NCBI GenBank assembly: GCA_964458935.1
Contig: CAYWKS010000007.1
Coordinates: 1-64,000 of the forward strand
Direction: 5' to 3'
DNA: 64,000 bases
Origin: CAYWKS01 sp964458935
Lineage (GTDB): Bacteria > Planctomycetota > Phycisphaerae > Phycisphaerales > Zrk34
Under the pieces are notes generated by a model. That model was not told where the DNA came from and searched no databases. It worked only from the letters and a program-made list of their open reading frames with translations. A program made the position numbers and the translations under genes. Below are positions 35,835-44,305 of this stretch, in pieces. Numbering within the stretch: position 1 is the stretch's first letter; each line of letters opens with the position of its first letter.

Positions 35835-36902
35835 ATGGCAAAGACACGCAAGCCACGTCTTGGTCGCGGTCTGAGCAGCCTGATGTCCGCCCCCGTCGCT
35901 GTCCAACCACCGCGTGAGTCGGATGGCGATACTGTCGACCCGTCATCAGGTTATGACCGCAACGCCGGGCCCGACGCCGATCGTCCCTCCATGGTCCATG
36001 GTGAGGTTGACCCCCAGGAATCGCCCCCGCCAGCCCACCACGCCGCACATGACGGCAGCCCCCTGGTCTATATCCCGCTCGATTGCCTGGAGCCCAATCC
36101 GCATCAGCCCCGGCAAGAGTTCGACCCACAAGCCATCGAAAGCCTCGCCCAGTCGATCCGATCCCAGGGACTCATGCAGCCACTGGTCATACGTCCCCTC
36201 GTGCCGCGGGACGCCGACAACTCTCCCGGAACTGTGCCCGAAAGAGCGCAGATCGTTGCCGGAGAGCGGCGTTGGCGAGCGGCGCGGGAGGCCGGCCTGG
36301 ATCGCGTCCCCGCGATCGTGCGCGACCTCACCGATCGCCAACTGGCCGAGTGGGCCCTTGTCGAGAACCTGCAGCGCGAAGACCTCGATCCAATTGAGCG
36401 GGCAATCGCCTTCCGACGCTTGACCGACCAGTTCGGCATGAGCCACGACGAGATCGCCACACAGGTCGGCATTCAACGCCCGACAGTATCGAACCACCTG
36501 CGGCTGCTGGACTTGCATGATGACCTCCAGCAGGCGGTCCGCCGCGGTCAGCTCTCCGGCGGCCATGCCCGCGCTCTGCTGGGGTTATCGGACTCCGAGG
36601 CGCGCCTCGCACTGGGACGACGGGCCATCGCAGGCGGTTGGTCGGTAAGGATGCTCGAGGCAGCCGTCAAACGCGCCGCGTCAGCCGGTGCCGATCCGGC
36701 GGAACCCGCGACCAGCCCTTCGACTCGGCACCAGCGCCCGGCCCATCTCTCGGACCTCGAAGATCAGATCGCAGCACAGCTGCACACACGCGTGCGTCTA
36801 CGGTCCGGCCGCAAGAAGGGCAGCGGCTCACTGACCATTGAGTTCTACAGCCTCGATGAATTTGATGCGCTGCTCGAGCGGCTAGGGGTGAACCTCACCT
36901 GA
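35835..36902 (+). CDS. parB: Chromosome-partitioning protein ParB
   Basis: 355 residues from ATG 35835, AGGAGG 6 nt upstream. The N-terminus MAKTRKPRLGRGLSSLM is the ParA-interacting peptide typical of ParB. Then come a disordered linker, the CTPase/nuclease-fold domain (LVYIPLDCLEPNPHQPRQEFD, ESLAQSIRSQGLMQPLVIRP, IVAGERRWRAAREAGLDRVPAIVR), the helix-turn-helix domain (LTDQFGMSHDEIATQVGIQRPTVSNHLRLL) that binds parS, and a C-terminal dimerisation domain ending FYSLDEFDALLERLG. GERRWRAAR is the CTP-binding arginine patch. ParB loads on parS, slides as a CTP clamp and guides origin segregation. A parA gene is not adjacent. The two parS sites upstream may also allow autoregulation. Confidence 0.95.
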   Translation: MAKTRKPRLGRGLSSLMSAPVAVQPPRESDGDTVDPSSGYDRNAGPDADRPSMVHGEVDPQESPPPAHHAAHDGSPLVYIPLDCLEPNPHQPRQEFDPQAIESLAQSIRSQGLMQPLVIRPLVPRDADNSPGTVPERAQIVAGERRWRAAREAGLDRVPAIVRDLTDRQLAEWALVENLQREDLDPIERAIAFRRLTDQFGMSHDEIATQVGIQRPTVSNHLRLLDLHDDLQQAVRRGQLSGGHARALLGLSDSEARLALGRRAIAGGWSVRMLEAAVKRAASAGADPAEPATSPSTRHQRPAHLSDLEDQIAAQLHTRVRLRSGRKKGSGSLTIEFYSLDEFDALLERLGVNLT

Positions 36903-36951
36903 ACCCGGCAGGTCCTCCCTGTTTGTCTATATGTTACTTATTAAACTGCGT

Positions 36952-37860
36952 TTACTGCGCTAGCCGATCGAACAGATCGGCGTAAATGGCGTCGCGGTCG
37001 CAATCCCATGCCTCCCGGATGAGATGGCGGTTTCGGTCCTGGCTCCACGTCAGGTTGTCGTTGAGGATCGGTGCGTGCACGCAAGAAGACTTGACCCAGT
37101 CGTCGTTCACCAGCCACGCGACCGCGGCAATATCCCAAAGCACCTTCGACCGCCCCGCGGTCTGGCCAACGTGCTCGCGGAAGATGTCGGCAAGGTAGTC
37201 ACCGATCCGGCTTGTGCCGCGCACGTGCTGTTCGATCTCGGCGACGGTGGTTCTCAGATGAATCGCGGCGTTGCGGCAGGGCACGTGCAACAGAGGCACC
37301 CCGCTGTCGAACAGCACCCGTGCCGCGTGCACATCCTGCCGGAGGTTGAACTCATTCGCGGTGAACCACTGTTGAGCCTGCCCCCCGAGCCAGACGACGA
37401 CAACACGCCCGGCAATCTGCGGCGCGAGCAGGATCGCACTGGCGACGTTGGTGATCGCGCCGATCGCCAGGACATACAGTGGCAGCTCGCCATTCATGGC
37501 CAAGTCGACGATGCGTTCGGCGGCGTTGGACTTGATCGGCGTTCGCGCGTCCGGCAGAAATGCCGTCGACCCATGATGTACCCACGATCCCGGCTCGACC
37601 CGCATGCGCTCGAGCAAACGCAGGATCTCGTCGTAGCTCTTGCGCATACCGTCGGCCGGCCCGTCGGACCGTCGGTTGTGAAACGGTGCGGCGGTCATGG
37701 CTTGCAGGTCAATCCGATCGCGCGACAGCACGGCGTACGCCACGGCGAACTGGTCATCGATCTGATTGAAGGCGTCGGTGTCGAGCACCGCACGCACACG
37801 TCGCCGAGGCGGTTCAAGCAGCGCAAGCCGCGTCCGATCTTCCAGCATCGGCCAGGTCAT
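36952..37860 (-). CDS. Inosine-uridine-type nucleoside hydrolase
   Basis: 302 residues from ATG 37860, GGAG 9 nt upstream. The calcium-binding signature of nucleoside hydrolases is present as VLDTDAFNQIDDQFAVAYAV (DTDxxxxxDD) near 25-44. LPLYVLAIGAITNVASAILLAP near 130 and the later EFNLRQDVHAARVLFDSGVPLLHVPCRN near 169 (family pattern FNxxxDPxAA) complete the active site. The enzyme cleaves the N-glycosidic bond of ribonucleosides for purine or pyrimidine salvage, in the cytoplasm. Here the final Asp region reads LWDIAAVAWLV, the usual DPLA position. It converges on parB and follows the TlpA-like gene on the same strand, 72 nt downstream. Confidence 0.88.
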   Translation of the reverse strand: MTWPMLEDRTRLALLEPPRRRVRAVLDTDAFNQIDDQFAVAYAVLSRDRIDLQAMTAAPFHNRRSDGPADGMRKSYDEILRLLERMRVEPGSWVHHGSTAFLPDARTPIKSNAAERIVDLAMNGELPLYVLAIGAITNVASAILLAPQIAGRVVVVWLGGQAQQWFTANEFNLRQDVHAARVLFDSGVPLLHVPCRNAAIHLRTTVAEIEQHVRGTSRIGDYLADIFREHVGQTAGRSKVLWDIAAVAWLVNDDWVKSSCVHAPILNDNLTWSQDRNRHLIREAWDCDRDAIYADLFDRLAQ

Positions 37861-37932
37861 GGGGTGGCGCTCCGCCGGCAGGTGGCGAAGCGGGCATTGT
37901 ACCGGATCGACCGCTTGTTGCCGCCGCTGCAC

Positions 37933-39108
37933 TCAGTCGGAGTTGACCAGCTCGTCCAGCTCAGACTTGAGCATCGACTGCATCTCCGGGTTGTAGCCGA
38001 TATGAACGTTGTGCACGACACCGTCCGGGCCAATGATCACGGTCTGGGGGATGCTCTGCACGCGGTACTGCCGGGCGACGGCGCCGTCGGCGTCCAACAG
38101 GACCGGCAGGTCCATGTCCTTGGATTGCAGGAAGGGCCGGATCGTCTGCGCGTCCTCGCGGATGTTGATGGCGAAGAAGGCCAACTCGTCATCGGCGAAG
38201 GTGCCGGTGACCTTCTTCAGGGTCGGCAGGGCCCGCACGCAGGGTCCGCACCATGTGGCCCAGAAGTCGATCACCACGACCTTGCCCTTGAGGTCGCTGA
38301 ACTGCACGCGTTCGCCGGCCAGCGTCGAGAGCGTGAAGTCCGGGGCGGGCTTGTCACTGAGCGGGTGGGGCGTTCCGAATTCGGTGACTCGCTTCGCGTC
38401 ATCGGGCCTATCAAACTGGAAGGTGCCGTCATCGATCGCCGGATCAAACCGCCAGTTGTTGTAGTTGAGCGTGACGATGATCGAGCCTTCGCGGCCCTCC
38501 TGCCCGAGCCGACCCGACTGGTCGATCCGGATGCGTCTAAGCACCGGCTTGTCTTCGCCGGTGATGTAAACGTCATACTCGGCGTCCGTATCGACCCCAT
38601 GCAGTTGGTGCAGCGTCCGGCCCTGCTCCTGCGTTGGGCCGACGTAGCGGATGCGCTGGAAGGCCGCGGCGATCTTGGCGGCCGGGTCATCGGCGAGCAG
38701 CGCCCCATCCAGCAGCACCCCGAGCACCTCGTGATCCATGACCTTGGCTCCGTCCAGCGGTGACTCGCGATACTGATTGTGCCGGGCGGAGTACTCATAG
38801 AGCCGCTGCCCGTCGGCGACGTGGAGCATCTTGCCGGCGCCCTGCTCGATGTGCACGCGGAAGCGGTCGGGCTTGTCGACGATGTAGCTCATCGCCGTTT
38901 CCTGCTGCCGCTGGCGGCCGGACATCTTGATGTCGGCCCGGACCGCCACGTCGACCTTCAGCTTGTCTACTTGTGCATAGTGGTCGCCGAGCTCCTGGAG
39001 CACGCGGCGCGCCTTGTCATCCATTTCGGCGGGCCTGGTCTGCGGCCCCGATGGCTGGGCCAGCACCGGGCACACGCAAACAAGCAGAGCAATCGTAGCT
39101 AATCGCAT
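37933..39108 (-). CDS. Exported DUF2092-like plus TlpA-type thioredoxin protein
   Basis: 391 residues from ATG 39108, GGAG 6 nt upstream. Signal peptide MRLATIALLVCVCPVLAQ. Residues about 30-240 resemble the outer-membrane-lipoprotein sorting/DUF2092 fold (RRVLQELGDHYAQVDKLKVDVAVRAD, YIVDKPDRFRVHIEQGAGKMLHVADGQRLYEY, VLRRIRIDQSG). Residues 255-391 are a TlpA/ResA-type thioredoxin domain with the redox motif WCGPC at 286-290 and a cis-Pro in QSIPQTVIIGPDG. Such fusions probably act in envelope redox homeostasis or in linking substrate binding to thiol chemistry. The partner is unknown. Domain order is common in planctomycetes. Confidence 0.85.
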   Translation of the reverse strand: MRLATIALLVCVCPVLAQPSGPQTRPAEMDDKARRVLQELGDHYAQVDKLKVDVAVRADIKMSGRQRQQETAMSYIVDKPDRFRVHIEQGAGKMLHVADGQRLYEYSARHNQYRESPLDGAKVMDHEVLGVLLDGALLADDPAAKIAAAFQRIRYVGPTQEQGRTLHQLHGVDTDAEYDVYITGEDKPVLRRIRIDQSGRLGQEGREGSIIVTLNYNNWRFDPAIDDGTFQFDRPDDAKRVTEFGTPHPLSDKPAPDFTLSTLAGERVQFSDLKGKVVVIDFWATWCGPCVRALPTLKKVTGTFADDELAFFAINIREDAQTIRPFLQSKDMDLPVLLDADGAVARQYRVQSIPQTVIIGPDGVVHNVHIGYNPEMQSMLKSELDELVNSD

Positions 39109-39241
39109 ATCAATCTCCGTATCAAGAACCTGGTCTGCTGCGTTGCGGCACGATAGCCGACCGGCCGGTGCGTGTCGCATCGGTCGGGCGCTAATGCCTG
39201 GCAAACCGCAGCAAGGGCACGAAATCGGGTAGGGGGGTTCC

Positions 39242-39739
39242 TCAGCCCTGTACGGACAGGCCCGGGTATGTCGCGTTGGGGCCGACCCGGCCCGGATCGA
39301 TGCGGCCCAGCGGATTGGCGTGAGGCGACTCGGGCGGCAGGGGCGCATCGCCCGCCTCGCCCTCCTGGTCCACCTTGCGCATCACCATCTGCCAGGTCTC
39401 GCGCTCGTACTCCAGCAGCCCCACGACCTCGTGGATCGGCGAGTCGTCCCGCTCGAGGTTGGCGTCGACCAGTCGCCGGTAGATGTAGTTGTACAGCGCC
39501 GCGAGCTTGCCGCAGAGTTCGGGGTCCACGTCGTGTTTCAGTGAGGTGTTCAGTTCCAGCACGATCTTCTGGGCCCGGACCAGCGACTGATACATGGCTT
39601 CCCAGTCGCTTCGGCCGATGGCGTCCACCGACTGGCGGCAGAACTTGATCGCCCCGTCGTACAACATGAGGCGGAGCTCCTGGGGAGAGGCGGTCAGGAC
39701 TTTCGTCCGCAGGTACGGGTTGACGGTGGTCGTGGCCAT
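39242..39739 (-). CDS. fliS: Flagellar export chaperone FliS
   Basis: 165 residues. The FliS helical bundle is clear: NPYLRTKVLTASPQELRLMLYDGAIKFCRQSVDAIG at 7-42, EAMYQSLVRAQKIVLELNTSLKHD near 47, LYNYIYRRLVDANLERD near 82 and VVGLLEYERETWQMVMRK near 104. FliS holds flagellin unfolded in the cytoplasm until secretion by the flagellar export system. A Pro/Gly tail of about 40 residues follows the normal 125-residue core. It is downstream of fliD in the same direction (69 nt gap). GATAAT 7 nt before the ATG suggests an extra leaderless promoter. Confidence 0.95.
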   Translation of the reverse strand: MATTTVNPYLRTKVLTASPQELRLMLYDGAIKFCRQSVDAIGRSDWEAMYQSLVRAQKIVLELNTSLKHDVDPELCGKLAALYNYIYRRLVDANLERDDSPIHEVVGLLEYERETWQMVMRKVDQEGEAGDAPLPPESPHANPLGRIDPGRVGPNATYPGLSVQG

Positions 39740-39746
39740 ATGCGGG

Positions 39747-39752
39747 ATTATC
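39747..39752 (-). promoter_or_regulatory. -10 hexamer GATAAT, fliS
   Basis: GATAAT on the minus strand ends 7 nt before the fliS ATG (39739); no Shine-Dalgarno sequence separates them. It lies in the fliD-fliS gap, so fliS could be transcribed separately from fliD. Confidence 0.45.
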
Positions 39753-39808
39753 GGCGCGGTGCACCCGGAGCTTTGATCACGCGGTGAGGACGGGGATTAT
39801 CGGTCGCG

Positions 39809-42568
39809 TTATATGGGCAGTCCCTGGTTGGCGAGTCCAGCCAGCGATTGCAGGGCGCTCTGCTGGCTCTGCATCTGCGCCAAGGCGTTCTCCATGGCGG
39901 CAAACTCGCGCTCCAGCCGCTGACGCTTGGACGCCAGCAGTTCATTGAGCTGTTCGATGCGGTCATTGGCCAGCTCGATCTGGCTGTCGAAGTTGTCGGC
40001 GGCGTTGGTGACGATGCCGGAGATCGAATCGGTCAGCAGGTCGAGCGTCGCGTCGAGGGTTGCGCCCACGCCCTTGGCGGTCACGACGGTCCCGTCTCCG
40101 GGGATCGTGACACCGTCGGTGATCTGCTGCGCGCTGGCGGCCTGCTCGGTCTTGAGGCTGAACAGCTCGGTCACGGCGGCGAGGTCGGTGCTGATCGCCT
40201 CGCGCAGCTTCGCCTCGTCAAACACGAGCTTCGACTCGGAACCGATCGTGACGCCCACCTCGGACAGCCGCGTGAACTGGCCGCTGACGTCGCCGAAGCC
40301 GCTCGTGACGGTGTTGAGCAACTGCCGCCGCACGGTGGCGAGCGTCGGGTCGCCCAGCAGCAGCCCGCGCTCCTGCGTCTCCGAGTCGAAGCTGTCGAGC
40401 TGGCCGATCCGGTCCATCACGCCGTTGAAGTCCTTTACGAACTTCTCGACGGCGTCGACGATCTGCTCGGTGTCGCGGCTGATGGTCACCTCGACCGGCG
40501 ATTCGCTGGTGCTGATCAGGTCGATGGACACGCCCTCGATCGTGTTGGTCAGGCTGTTGGTCGAGCTGGTCAGCAGGACCGCGTCGGCGGGGTCGGCCGA
40601 GCCGAAGAACGCCACCGCGTCGCGGCCCTCGACGAGCGTGTCCGCGCCCAGGCCCAGTCCGCCGTCGTCGAACGTCACCCGGCCGCTGCGACCGCTGTTG
40701 TCGGACGTGATGCTCATGCGGAACGGCGTCGTGCTCGAACCATCGTTGATGAGGGTGGCGGTCAGCCCGACGCTGGCGGCGTTGAGCTTGTCGGCGACGT
40801 CCTGCAGGGTGTCGTCGGCATCAATCTCCACGGACTTCTCCAGGGACCCGTCGATCCTGCCATCGCCGTCATCGTCGGTGCCGAGGATGCCCAGGTCGCG
40901 CGCCGTGGTCGAGCCCGACTCCGTGACGGTCAAGTCGAGCGCGCCGCCGGCCGTGTCGGTCAGGATCAGGCCGTCGCCGGTGTCGTTGATGGCGGCGGTC
41001 ACGCCGATCGGTCGGGAGTTGATCTCGCTGATGACCTGGGCAAGGGTCTTCTCGCCCTGGGACAGGTCGACCGTGGCCGATTCGCCGGTGGAGTCGGTGA
41101 TGAGGAAGCTGCCGGAGGCCACGCCCTTGCCGCCGTTGAGGCTGTCCAGCCGCGTGTTCTCATTGATGTAGGCGAAGTCGAGATCGCCACCGTCGACGAC
41201 GCCGTCGCTGTGCGTGCCAGCGAGGTTGAAGGTCTGGGCGAGGTTGCCCGAGAGATCGGCGATGGTGAGCGACTGGCCGTTGTCGGCGCTGATCTCCAGG
41301 CCGTTGCCCGCAGCGTTCAGCGAGGCGGTCACGCCGATGCCGGCGTCGTTGATCTGGTCGATGACATCGCTGAAGCTCCGCGCGGTGGACAGGTCAACCG
41401 CCTGCGCGCCCGAGCCGGTGTCGAACGTCACCGCCCCGAAGGCGACCCCCGACGCGCCCGAGAGGTTCCGCACCAGCTTGGAGTTGATCGCGGCGATCAG
41501 GCGATCGCCGTCGACGGTGGCGCCGCCGGCGCCCTCGACGCCGAGGTCGGCCGCGGCCTTGGAGCCATTGAGCGCGGTGACGGTGATCGCCGCGTCGCCG
41601 GCCAGTTGCAGGCTCACGCCATCGGCGGCGATGCTCGCGGTCACCGAGCCGTTGCCCGCGGCGTCGTTGATGGCATCGATCACGTCTTGCACGGTCGACG
41701 CGTCGGCCAGGGAGACGTTGAAGCTGCTGGTGCCGTCGTCGATGCTGAAGTCGTTGATGCCCGTGCCGCGCACGCGGACGCCGCGCCCGTCGTTGAGCGA
41801 GCTGAGCGTGGTCGTGGCGGCGAGGCTGTTGATCTGCTGGCCGGTGATCGTATCGCCGCCGCCGGAGTTGCCCGCGATTCCCAGAGAGGTGGCGGTCTGC
41901 TTGGACCCGACGTTGGCGATGATCAGGTTGCTCGCGGTGCTGCCGGTGTTGTCGGTGATCCTGAGCTTGTCGCCGTCGATGCTGGCCGTGACGCTCACGC
42001 CCGAGGCATTGTTGATCTCATTGATGACGTCGTCGACGGTGACGGCGCGCGACAGGTCAACGGTTGCGGCGTTGCCCGAGCGGTCCGTGATGCGGATCGA
42101 GCCGCGCTCGATGCCTTGGAAGCCGTTGAGGTCGGCCAGCTCCGTCTCGCGGTCGAGCCGCGCCTGGCCGGATTCGACGCGGACCGTCGAGGCCTGGCCC
42201 ATCGTGGTCGTGTCGGTGTCGGCGAAGCCGCGCGTGATCATCTGGTGGGTCGAGACCAGCCGGCTGACGGTGAAGCTGTAGGTACCCAGCGCCGCGTCCT
42301 TGTCGGCGCTGGCGGTCAGGACGCTCTGGGCGGTGCTGGCGGCGCGCTTGGCGCCGAAGCGTGTATCGTCCGTGAACGCGTCCGCGGAGGTTTTCAAAGA
42401 CAGCAGCCGCGCGTTGACATCGAGCAGTCCCGATTTCTGGCTCTGCAGCGTCTGGACGCGGCGCTCCACGAGCTGGCGCGGCCTCGCCTCGATCTGCATC
42501 AACTGATCGACCAGCGCGGCGGTGTCAATGCCCGAGATCAATCCGACACCCGAGCTGATAGTTCCCAT
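39809..42568 (-). CDS. fliD: Flagellar hook-associated protein 2 (filament cap) FliD, expanded
   Basis: 919 residues from ATG 42568 (GGAG 6 nt upstream), about twice the usual 450-500. The N-terminal cap domain (GVGLISGIDTAALVDQLMQIEARPRQLVERRVQTLQSQKSG) and the C-terminal FliD_C coiled coil (FDSQIELANDRIEQLNELLASKRQRLEREFAAMENALAQMQSQQSAL) are canonical. Between them at least five flagellin-IN-type repeats occur, each with the pattern VDLS-x-DVIxxIN-x-GVTASxxxxGxxLxIxD. The protein caps the growing filament and promotes flagellin folding. The repeat array probably forms the exposed, variable part of the cap. It is followed by fliS and preceded by a 59-residue gene. Confidence 0.93.
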   Translation of the reverse strand: MGTISSGVGLISGIDTAALVDQLMQIEARPRQLVERRVQTLQSQKSGLLDVNARLLSLKTSADAFTDDTRFGAKRAASTAQSVLTASADKDAALGTYSFTVSRLVSTHQMITRGFADTDTTTMGQASTVRVESGQARLDRETELADLNGFQGIERGSIRITDRSGNAATVDLSRAVTVDDVINEINNASGVSVTASIDGDKLRITDNTGSTASNLIIANVGSKQTATSLGIAGNSGGGDTITGQQINSLAATTTLSSLNDGRGVRVRGTGINDFSIDDGTSSFNVSLADASTVQDVIDAINDAAGNGSVTASIAADGVSLQLAGDAAITVTALNGSKAAADLGVEGAGGATVDGDRLIAAINSKLVRNLSGASGVAFGAVTFDTGSGAQAVDLSTARSFSDVIDQINDAGIGVTASLNAAGNGLEISADNGQSLTIADLSGNLAQTFNLAGTHSDGVVDGGDLDFAYINENTRLDSLNGGKGVASGSFLITDSTGESATVDLSQGEKTLAQVISEINSRPIGVTAAINDTGDGLILTDTAGGALDLTVTESGSTTARDLGILGTDDDGDGRIDGSLEKSVEIDADDTLQDVADKLNAASVGLTATLINDGSSTTPFRMSITSDNSGRSGRVTFDDGGLGLGADTLVEGRDAVAFFGSADPADAVLLTSSTNSLTNTIEGVSIDLISTSESPVEVTISRDTEQIVDAVEKFVKDFNGVMDRIGQLDSFDSETQERGLLLGDPTLATVRRQLLNTVTSGFGDVSGQFTRLSEVGVTIGSESKLVFDEAKLREAISTDLAAVTELFSLKTEQAASAQQITDGVTIPGDGTVVTAKGVGATLDATLDLLTDSISGIVTNAADNFDSQIELANDRIEQLNELLASKRQRLEREFAAMENALAQMQSQQSALQSLAGLANQGLPI

Positions 42569-42596
42569 CGGTCGCTCCATCCCCTGATCGCGGGGA

Positions 42597-42776
42597 TCAA
42601 TCGTCGAGCACACTGGTCGGCAGGGCGGCCGCGGGGTGTTCCCGGTTGGCCCTCCACGCCCAAGCCGCGCGACAGGCCAGGTAGTCGCTGCACCAGCCGG
42701 CCAGCATCCGCCGATACATCGTCCGGGCCTCCGCCACCGCCAGCAGACCCATCCGATCCTCTTCGGCCTTGTTCAT
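42597..42776 (-). CDS. Small protein upstream of fliD, unknown
   Basis: 59 residues from ATG 42776 with GAGGTGG about 5 nt upstream, a good ribosome site. The sequence is helical in the first 40 residues (AEEDRMGLLAVAEARTMYRRMLAGW, then two Cys in WCSDYLACRAAW) and has no signal peptide or membrane segment. It ends 28 nt before the fliD start on the same strand, so it is probably co-transcribed. Small helical proteins beside fliD/fliS can be flagellar chaperones or export regulators (FliT-like), but I see no convincing FliT homology. Confidence 0.55.
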   Translation of the reverse strand: MNKAEEDRMGLLAVAEARTMYRRMLAGWCSDYLACRAAWAWRANREHPAAALPTSVLDD

Positions 42777-42981
42777 TGTGCCACCTCGCATCGGGAAAGG
42801 CGTTTCGCGGTCTACCTCGAAACGGCGGCGGTCATGCCCTGATGCGCGTGCACCCACGCTCGTTAGTATCGACTTCTCGGACCCATGCCCTTGAGCGTGC
42901 ACAGCGCGGCGATAACCACCACAAGTTCAGATCGACCTGATGGCAGGGGCAGTTGAGGTTGTTCTCGGGGGGATCTGGCCG

Positions 42982-43860
42982 CTAAGGCTTGACGCCGAGC
43001 TTCGGCACCAAGTTCGGCAGCACCTGAGCCCGGCGTTTGGGGTCTTCGAGGACATGGCGGACCCAGCGACGCTGGGTCTGGGGCCGAGCCACCTCACCAC
43101 GCATGGTCTGCATGGTCTGGCCCATGGTCTGCATGCCCTGCCCGGCGCGGCTGCTGTCGGACGGCCGGCCGAGCTTGGCCTGCATGTCGGCCGCACCGCC
43201 CATGGCGTGAACCGCGTTCGCCATCGACTCCCGGGTGGCCATCGGCTGGCGGTCGGGGCCGCGGATCATCTCCGCCCCGCTGAGCCGCGCCACCCGACCC
43301 GTCGAACGGTGTTCATTCAGCATCGCGTCCCGGCCGTTGCGACGATGGCCCGTCACGTCCATGGGTCCGCCGAACGACTGGCAAGTGCCCAACGTTCCCT
43401 TCACCGCCACCACGTCGGTCGGCGAGGCGATGCGGAAATCGTTCTCGAATCCCACGTGCTTCACGTCGAAGTCGATCTTGCCGTGCTGGATGGCGATGAG
43501 CGTCCGCAAGACCTTGGCTTGACCATCCATCTCGAACTGGCCGATGGTCAGTTCGCTGAGTCGCTGCACTTCGATCGTCGCGTTGGGCCCGACCGACAGC
43601 CGCAACGACCCGCGGAGTCCCGTGCGGACCTGCGTCCCCACGGCCACCGTGTCGCCGACCCGCAACGCGGTCCACTCCGCCGAACCGTCCGCCCGGGCCA
43701 GGACCGACCCGCTGACCTGTTCGGCCGTGATGACCATGGGCTGGGACGACGCAGAGCTGGGTTCCGGGGCCGCGGCCTCCGCCTCGGCCGCGTGGGACGA
43801 CTGCGGACCGACGCCGACACACCAACCCAACAGCAACATCACAAACCAGCGACCCATCAT
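42982..43860 (-). CDS. Exported FecR-domain protein
   Basis: 292 residues from ATG 43860, AGGAG upstream. A signal peptide (residues 1-24) precedes the FecR-like beta domain: VSGSVLARADGSAEWTALRVGDTVAVGTQVRTGLRGSLRLSVGPNATIEVQRLSELTIG near 49-107 and IDFDVKHVGFENDFRIASPTDVVAVKGTLG near 131. This is the periplasmic signalling or polymer-organising FecR fold, which in planctomycetes is often found without a sigma factor partner. The C-terminal third is low-complexity, with the Met/Gln-rich QTMGQTMQTMRG and a basic end. No sigma/anti-sigma pair is adjacent. Function is unknown; an envelope role is likely. Confidence 0.85.
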   Translation of the reverse strand: MMGRWFVMLLLGWCVGVGPQSSHAAEAEAAAPEPSSASSQPMVITAEQVSGSVLARADGSAEWTALRVGDTVAVGTQVRTGLRGSLRLSVGPNATIEVQRLSELTIGQFEMDGQAKVLRTLIAIQHGKIDFDVKHVGFENDFRIASPTDVVAVKGTLGTCQSFGGPMDVTGHRRNGRDAMLNEHRSTGRVARLSGAEMIRGPDRQPMATRESMANAVHAMGGAADMQAKLGRPSDSSRAGQGMQTMGQTMQTMRGEVARPQTQRRWVRHVLEDPKRRAQVLPNLVPKLGVKP

Positions 43861-43984
43861 GTCCAGGCTCCTGACACACGCTCCCGCGGGCCAACGCCCA
43901 GCGGCTTCCGCTTCATCGTCAGATACACTGACGCACTGATCGACGAATCATGTTCACCGCTTGGGCCGTATCTCAACGACCCGC

Positions 43985-44266
43985 TCAAGCCAGCGTGTCG
44001 ATCTGCTCGGCCAAGGTGAAGTCCTTGCTCGTCAACCCGCCGGCGTCGTGGGTCGACAGCTCGATCCGCACCGTGTTGTAGGCGTTGTACCAGTTGGGAT
44101 GATGATCCATCGACTCGGCGGCCAGCGCCACGCGGGTCATGAACCCGAACGCCTCAACGAAGTCGGCGAACTTCAGTTCTCGGCGAATCACATCGCCGTC
44201 GCGCTCCCAGCCCGCGAGCCGGGCCAGGCCTTGCTCGATCTGCTCGTCGGTGAGCTTGTCTGCCAT
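43985..44266 (-). CDS. phhB: Pterin-4a-carbinolamine dehydratase
   Basis: 93 residues, the normal size, from ATG 44266 with AGGAG upstream. The active-site motif ESMDHHPNWYNAYNTVRIELSTHDAGG (His pair at 55-56, then the family's TVxIxLxTHxxxGLT) is complete. The enzyme dehydrates 4a-hydroxytetrahydrobiopterin to recycle the cofactor of aromatic amino acid hydroxylases, or acts in molybdopterin-related pterin chemistry. No hydroxylase gene is adjacent. It is divergent from the GGDEF gene with only 39 nt between starts, so the promoters overlap. Confidence 0.93.
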   Translation of the reverse strand: MADKLTDEQIEQGLARLAGWERDGDVIRRELKFADFVEAFGFMTRVALAAESMDHHPNWYNAYNTVRIELSTHDAGGLTSKDFTLAEQIDTLA

Positions 44267-44305
44267 AACGTTGGCTCCTTGGTAACTACGCATGATACCC
44301 GGGCC

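Noticed and set aside
39848..42940. Plus-strand open frame of over 1000 codons opposite fliD
   Set aside because: Mirror of the FliD repeats; composition (Asp/Val/Gly/Ala/Arg) and absence of any domain mark it as a shadow.
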